Source: CALJIC01 sp039805565 | GTDB lineage: Bacteria; Chloroflexota; Chloroflexia; Chloroflexales; Roseiflexaceae | Length of the DNA: 36,823 nt | Reading direction: 5' to 3' | Assembly (NCBI GenBank): GCA_039805565.1 | Contig: JBDLTZ010000116.1 | Coordinates: 1-36,823, forward strand | Part shown: piece by piece, positions 32,775-36,823 of the stretch | Layout of the letters: every line of letters starts with the position of its first letter | How positions within the stretch are numbered: position 1 is the first letter of the stretch | Made by a program: the position numbers and the translations under genes | The notes under the pieces: model-generated | What the model was told of the DNA's origin: nothing | What the model saw: the letters and a program-made list of their open reading frames with translations, nothing else | Database searches by the model: none

Positions 32775-34691
32775 ATGTCCGCACCCGCGCACCGGCGCGA
32801 GTTCACCATCGCGAACGAGTACCACTACGATCGACGCTCGCCTGCGCGCTGGGTGCTGGCCCACGTGATGCGCTACCCCTGGCTGCCGGTCGTCTTCGTG
32901 GTGACGGTGATCGGTATGGCGGTGGCGCAGAGCTTCGGCGCCATCTTCATCGGGCGCGCCTTCGACGCTCTGCTGAACGGTGGCGGCGCCGCAGAGCTCG
33001 GCGGCGCCGCGCTGTGGGTCACCGCCGCCTACCTCGGCTACGGCGCGTGCGACATCGTCAACAGCCTGTCGCTGCGCGTGCTGGGCCAGCGGGTGGACCG
33101 CGACGCCCGCTCTGAGCTGTACCTGAGCCTGCTCGGCAAGAGCCAGACCTTCCTCGGCCGCCAGCGCGTGGGCGACCTGATGGCGCACGCCACCAACGAC
33201 GTGGGCCAGGTGACTCTGATGGTGGCGCCCAACGCCGGCCTGATCCTCGAATCGTTCTTCGCGCTGGTGGTGCCGCTTGTGACGATCGCCACGCTGCGCG
33301 CCGACCTGCTGCTGGTGCCGGTGCTGTTCCTCGCGGGGTTCGCCGTGGCGCTCGGCCGCTACAGCCGGGCGCTCGAGCCGGTGTCGGCCGCGATGAGCGC
33401 GCGCTACGGCCTGATGAACGCCGGCCTGGCCGAGGCGATCGGCGGGGTCGAGGTGGTGAAGGGCTTCGCACAGGAGTCGGCCGAGGAGCGGCGCTTTGTG
33501 GACCGCGCCCGCGCCTACCGCGACGCCTTCGTGCGCTCGGGGGCGGTGCAGGCGCGCTACGTGCCGCTGCTGCTCTACGGCCTGGCGCTCGGCCTGGCGT
33601 TCGGGCACGCGATCGTGCTCGTGCTCCAGGGGCAGCTCACGGTGGGCCAGGCGATCGCCTACATGACCCTGATCGAGACGCTGCGCTCGCCCACAATGTT
33701 CTCGCTCACGACCTTCGCCGGCGTGCAGCTCGGGCTCGCCAGCGCCGCGCGCCTCCTGGGCCTGATGAACGCCCGCACCGAGCTCGACGAGAACGCCGGG
33801 GGCTACAGCGCGCCAATGCGCGGCGAGCTGGTGTTCGAGGGCGTGGGGTTCGGATACGGCGCGGCGACGGCCGACCACGGACCACGGACGACCGACGACA
33901 GACGACCGACCAGTGACGGCCAGGCGGGCGCGTCCGAAACAGCCCCCCTGCCCGTGATAGGCGGTTCGCCGCCGGCGGTCCTGCGGAGTATCTCCTTCCA
34001 CGCCCGCCCCGGCGAGACGGTGGCGGTGGTGGGGCAGACCGGCTCGGGCAAGACCACGCTCACCAAGCTGGTGAACCGCATCTTCGACGCATCGTCGGGG
34101 CGCGTGCTGGTGGACGGCGTGGACGTGCGCGAGTGGAGCCTGGACAGCCTGCGCTCGCAGATCGCCACCATCGAGCAGGACATCTTCCTGTTCTCGCGCA
34201 GCATCGCCGACAACATCGCCTTCGGCGCGCCTGGCACCGCCACGCGCGAGCAGGTCGAGCGCGCCGCCCGCCTGGCGCAGGCCCACGAGTTTATCACGCG
34301 CCTCCCCGACGGCTACGACACGGTGGTGGGCGAGCGCGGCGTGACCCTCTCCGGCGGCCAGCGGCAGCGCGTCGCGATCGCGCGCGCCTTCCTGACTGAC
34401 CCGCGCATCCTGATCCTGGACGACAGCACGAGCGCGATCGACAGCGCCACCGAGGACGAGATCCAGAAGGCCATGCGCCACATCCTGGCCGGGCGAACCA
34501 CACTGCTGATCACCCACCGTCTGGCGCAGATTCGTCGCGCTGACCGCATCCTGCTGCTGCGGAACGGCGAACTGGTGGCCCAGGGCACCCACGCGGAGCT
34601 GCTGTCCACGAGCGCCGCCTACCGCCAGATCTTCGGCGCCGAGCCGCCGCGCGCCCTGAAGCCAGAAGTGGAGAGCACCCCATGGGCCTGA
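32775..34691 (+). CDS. ABC exporter half-transporter, degenerate-site subunit (pair 2)
   Basis: This 638-residue exporter protein has a six-helix domain starting near WVLAHVMRYPWLPVVF and a nucleotide-binding domain. Walker A is GQTGSGKTT, the signature LSGGQRQR. Walker B ILILDDSTSAID has Asp550 in place of the catalytic Glu, while the switch His581 (LLITHRLAQI) is kept. It is therefore the degenerate half of a second heterodimer. The A-loop Tyr361 to Val402 stretch is 40 residues, with 35 extra residues partly encoded by seven heptamers. Start: ATG at 32775 with GGAG at 5-nt spacing. The frame is open further back to 32577, but that stretch is the intergenic element. Its stop overlaps the start of the next gene by 10 nt, indicating translational coupling. 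Confidence 0.94.
   Translation: MSAPAHRREFTIANEYHYDRRSPARWVLAHVMRYPWLPVVFVVTVIGMAVAQSFGAIFIGRAFDALLNGGGAAELGGAALWVTAAYLGYGACDIVNSLSLRVLGQRVDRDARSELYLSLLGKSQTFLGRQRVGDLMAHATNDVGQVTLMVAPNAGLILESFFALVVPLVTIATLRADLLLVPVLFLAGFAVALGRYSRALEPVSAAMSARYGLMNAGLAEAIGGVEVVKGFAQESAEERRFVDRARAYRDAFVRSGAVQARYVPLLLYGLALGLAFGHAIVLVLQGQLTVGQAIAYMTLIETLRSPTMFSLTTFAGVQLGLASAARLLGLMNARTELDENAGGYSAPMRGELVFEGVGFGYGAATADHGPRTTDDRRPTSDGQAGASETAPLPVIGGSPPAVLRSISFHARPGETVAVVGQTGSGKTTLTKLVNRIFDASSGRVLVDGVDVREWSLDSLRSQIATIEQDIFLFSRSIADNIAFGAPGTATREQVERAARLAQAHEFITRLPDGYDTVVGERGVTLSGGQRQRVAIARAFLTDPRILILDDSTSAIDSATEDEIQKAMRHILAGRTTLLITHRLAQIRRADRILLLRNGELVAQGTHAELLSTSAAYRQIFGAEPPRALKPEVESTPWA
33873..33921 (+). repeat. Seven in-frame heptamers in ABC gene 3
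   Basis: Seven units that all start GAC (GACCACG, GACGACC, GACGACA, GACCAGT and relatives) cover 49 bp. They lie between A-loop Tyr361 and the strand before Walker A. The encoded part reads DHGPRTTDDRRPTSDG, a charged flexible loop. Confidence 0.9.
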
Positions 34692-36598
34692 CCGGAGGGC
34701 TGAACGCCGAGGGCTACGACCGAAGCTATGGCGACGGTCTGCTCGTGCGGCGCATCGCCGCGTACTTCCGCCCACACGCCGGCACCGTGCTCCTGGTGGC
34801 CCTGATGGTGGTGCTCGGGTCGCTGGGCGCCACCATCACCCCGGTGGTCATCTCGCGCGCGATCACGGCGCTCACCGGCAGTCCCGCCGCGCAGACCCTG
34901 CTGGGCCTGGCGGGCCTGGTGACGCTGCTCGGGGTGCTGGGCTGGGTGTTCAACTTCGTGCGGCAGCTGTTCGCCGCGCGCGCCGTGGGCGATGTGGTGC
35001 TGGCGCTGCGCCGCGACGCGATGGCGGCGGTGATGCGGCGCGACATGTCGTTCTTCGACCAGTACGCCGCGGGCAAGATCATCAGCCGCATCACCTCCGA
35101 CACACAGGACTTCGCCACGGTGGTGACGCTGACGATCGACCTGATCAGCCAGCTGGTGCTGGTGGTGGTGATCGGCGCGGTGATGCTGGTGGTGAACGTG
35201 CGCCTGGGGCTACTGTCGCTGGCGGTGGGTCCGGTTGTGGTGGTGGTGGCGATGGTCTTCCGCCGGCTGGCGCGCGATGCCATGCGCCAGGCCCAGCGCG
35301 CCCAGGCCGAGGTCAACCGCATCGTCCAGGAGACGATCAGCGGCGCGGCGGTGGCCAAGAGCTTCCGCCAGGAGGCCGCGATCTACGCCGACTTCGAGGC
35401 GACCAACAGCATGGCCTACCGCGTCCAGCTGCGGCGCGTGGCGGTGTTCGGCAGCATCTGGCCGCTGATGAATACTCTCTCGGGCCTCGGCGTGGCGGCG
35501 GTCGTGTACGTCGGCGGGCTCATGGTGCTGGGCGACGCGGTGGACGTGGGCGAGTGGTACCTGTTCGTGCAGAGCCTGACGATCTTCTTCTACCCGATCT
35601 CCAGCATCGCCTCGTTCTGGAGCCAGTTCCAGCAGGGCCTGGCGGCTAGCGAGCGGGTGTTCGCGCTGATCGACTCGGACACCAGCGTGGCGCAGACCGA
35701 CAGCGTGGACCCCGGCCGGCTCAAGGGCCGCATCGCGTTCGAGGGGGTGTGGTTCCGCTACCCGGAGGCGAAGGGCGAGGGGGCGCCGAAGGACCAAGGG
35801 CCGGCGGCTGATGATCGAGACGGAAGTGGAGCTGGGGGAGCGGCTCTTGGCCCACGGTCCATGGCCCCTGGTCAATCGTGGGTGCTGCGCGACTTCTCAC
35901 TGGAGATCCCCGCCGGCCAGACGCTGGCGATCGTCGGGCATACCGGCGCGGGCAAGTCCAGTCTGATGAAGCTCATCCTGCGCTTCTACGAGTTCCAGCG
36001 CGGGGGGCTGCTCGTCGACGGCCACGACATCCGTGCGCTGGACATGGCTGCGTACCGCCGCCAGATCGGGCTGGTGCCGCAGGCGCCGTTCCTGTTCTCC
36101 GGCACGGTGGCCGAGAACATCCGCTACGGCCGCCCGGAAGCTGCCGACGCCGAGGTGGAGGCCGCCGCGCGCCGCCTGGGCGACGGGAGCTGGGTGGACG
36201 ACCTGCCCGAGGGGCTGGCCACCGACGTGGGCGAGCGCGGGTCGCGGCTCTCGCTCGGGCAGCGGCAGCTGGTGGCGCTGGCGCGAGTGCTGTTCCAGGA
36301 CCCGGCGATCGTGCTGCTGGACGAGGCCACCGCCAGCATCGATCCGTTCACCGAGGCGCAGATCCAGGCTGGGCTCAACGCCGCGCTGAGCGGGCGCACG
36401 AGCGTGGTCATCGCCCACCGGCTCTCCACCGTGGTCCACGCCGACCGGATCATCGTGCTGCGCCACGGCGAGATCATCGAGCAGGGCACGCACGCCGAGC
36501 TGCTGGCGCAGGGCGGGCACTACGCCGAGCTGTACGGCGCGTACTTCCGCCACCAGGCGCCGGACTACGAGCCCGAGGCGGCCAGCGCTGAGGCGTGA
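34682..36598 (+). CDS. ABC exporter half-transporter, consensus-site subunit (pair 2)
   Basis: This 638-residue exporter protein has six helices and a nucleotide-binding domain. Walker A is GHTGAGKSS. The signature is LSLGQRQ (523-527), deviating from LSGGQ. Walker B IVLLDEATASID has catalytic Glu548, and switch His579 is present (VVIAHRLSTV). These complement the degenerate subunit before it. It starts inside the last codons of that gene (ATG 34682, previous TGA 34689-34691). The A-loop Tyr360 to Val401 stretch is 40 residues long and contains inverted heptamer arrays. The last codons and the stop lie within the period-7 array that continues downstream. Substrate unknown. Confidence 0.95.
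   Translation: MGLTGGLNAEGYDRSYGDGLLVRRIAAYFRPHAGTVLLVALMVVLGSLGATITPVVISRAITALTGSPAAQTLLGLAGLVTLLGVLGWVFNFVRQLFAARAVGDVVLALRRDAMAAVMRRDMSFFDQYAAGKIISRITSDTQDFATVVTLTIDLISQLVLVVVIGAVMLVVNVRLGLLSLAVGPVVVVVAMVFRRLARDAMRQAQRAQAEVNRIVQETISGAAVAKSFRQEAAIYADFEATNSMAYRVQLRRVAVFGSIWPLMNTLSGLGVAAVVYVGGLMVLGDAVDVGEWYLFVQSLTIFFYPISSIASFWSQFQQGLAASERVFALIDSDTSVAQTDSVDPGRLKGRIAFEGVWFRYPEAKGEGAPKDQGPAADDRDGSGAGGAALGPRSMAPGQSWVLRDFSLEIPAGQTLAIVGHTGAGKSSLMKLILRFYEFQRGGLLVDGHDIRALDMAAYRRQIGLVPQAPFLFSGTVAENIRYGRPEAADAEVEAAARRLGDGSWVDDLPEGLATDVGERGSRLSLGQRQLVALARVLFQDPAIVLLDEATASIDPFTEAQIQAGLNAALSGRTSVVIAHRLSTVVHADRIIVLRHGEIIEQGTHAELLAQGGHYAELYGAYFRHQAPDYEPEAASAEA
35789..35880 (+). repeat. In-frame inverted heptamer arrays in ABC gene 4
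   Basis: The left units are AAGGACC and AAGGGCC (35789-35802). The right units are CTTGGCC, CACGGTC, CATGGCC and CCTGGTC (35846-35873), followed by AATCGTG. The right units share GGYC and the left units share its complement GRCC. The arrays are thus in opposite orientation around a core of about 45 bp. Confidence 0.8.
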
Positions 36599-36770
36599 GT
36601 CTTGAGTCTTGAGTCTTGAGTCTTGAGTCTTGAGGCGGCAGCGGCTGGCGATGATCGCACTGATGCTGGCAGCGCGGGCGGCGATGTCAGCGCCGGACCT
36701 GTCCGGTGTGCGGGAGGATCCCCTGGCAGCGCCGGGGTCGCGCACCGCCGGACAGGTCTGACAACGACAC
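36586..36770. repeat. Heptamer array and composite element, copy B
   Basis: Seven units (CGCTGAG, GCGTGAG, five TCTTGAG; 36586-36634) run from the last codons of the ABC 4 gene through its TGA. GGCGGCAGCG follows, then the 31-bp segment shared with copy A (36683-36713). GACCTGTCCGG (36696-36706) pairs perfectly with CCGGACAGGTC (36748-36758). It may act as the terminator of the exporter cluster. Confidence 0.88.
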
Positions 36771-36812
36771 CTCCGCGACAGGCGGGGCAGGGCATGGAGG
36801 CGAGCACGGCGT

Positions 36813-36823
36813 GGGGGGGGGGG
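36813..36823. other. Poly-G contig end, probable artefact
   Basis: A run of G at the right edge mirrors the poly-C at the left edge. Both read outward as poly-G, which suggests a sequencing or assembly artefact. Confidence 0.65.

Overview
The window is GC-rich DNA (roughly two thirds or more G+C by eye) from a bacterium. The gene content points to the phylum Chloroflexota, close to Chloroflexus, Roseiflexus or Kouleothrix: ADP-forming acetyl-CoA synthetase next to a BioD-like/DRTGG phosphotransacetylase-type regulator, a GH57 protein of the HGHFYQPPRE type, OpcA with Zwf, and paired ABC exporters. That placement is inference from gene families and no database was consulted. The first 13 bases are poly-C and the last bases are poly-G, so both ends run outward into G. 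This looks like an assembly or sequencing artefact at the two ends of a contig.

Layout. 85-4943 (minus strand): enolase, then the DRTGG/BioD-like protein and ADP-forming acetyl-CoA synthetase, which form one transcription unit for glycolysis and acetyl-CoA/acetate energy metabolism. 5111-7519 (plus): a GH57 glycoside hydrolase, divergent from the synthetase. 7653-12148 (plus): an OmpR-type response regulator, its histidine kinase, and a sodium/solute symporter that fuses the usual small (DUF4212-like) and large subunits and carries an EF-hand-like loop. 12285-15955 (plus): alditol oxidase, a DAO-family FAD oxidoreductase and an LPG-synthase-type membrane protein. 16177-21504 (plus): a LacI-family regulator with a clear self-operator, a small membrane protein and a very large GH13 protein. 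21584-27007 (minus): zwf, a small membrane protein, an MFS transporter and opcA form a pentose-phosphate operon. It is followed by a CDF zinc-type exporter that has its own promoter and an SmtB/ArsR-type operator. 27314-28387 (plus): a secreted protein. 28884-36598 (plus): four ABC exporter genes that form two heterodimer pairs, each pair with one degenerate ATPase site.

The most unusual signal is a family of period-7 (heptanucleotide) repeat arrays. They sit directly after stop codons (response regulator, kinase, symporter, zwf, second ABC gene, fourth ABC gene) and directly before start codons that lack a Shine-Dalgarno sequence (kinase, symporter). They also lie in frame inside four coding regions: the central loop of the MFS protein, and the same nucleotide-binding-domain loop in three of the four ABC exporters. 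Several occur as two arrays in opposite orientation around a short core. Two related intergenic elements after the second and fourth ABC genes combine a heptamer array, a GGCGGCAGCG box and a GACCTGTC/GACAGGTC hairpin. This looks like an expanding or mobile short-repeat family that can be tolerated inside proteins.

No rRNA, tRNA, CRISPR array, insertion sequence or phage gene was recognised.
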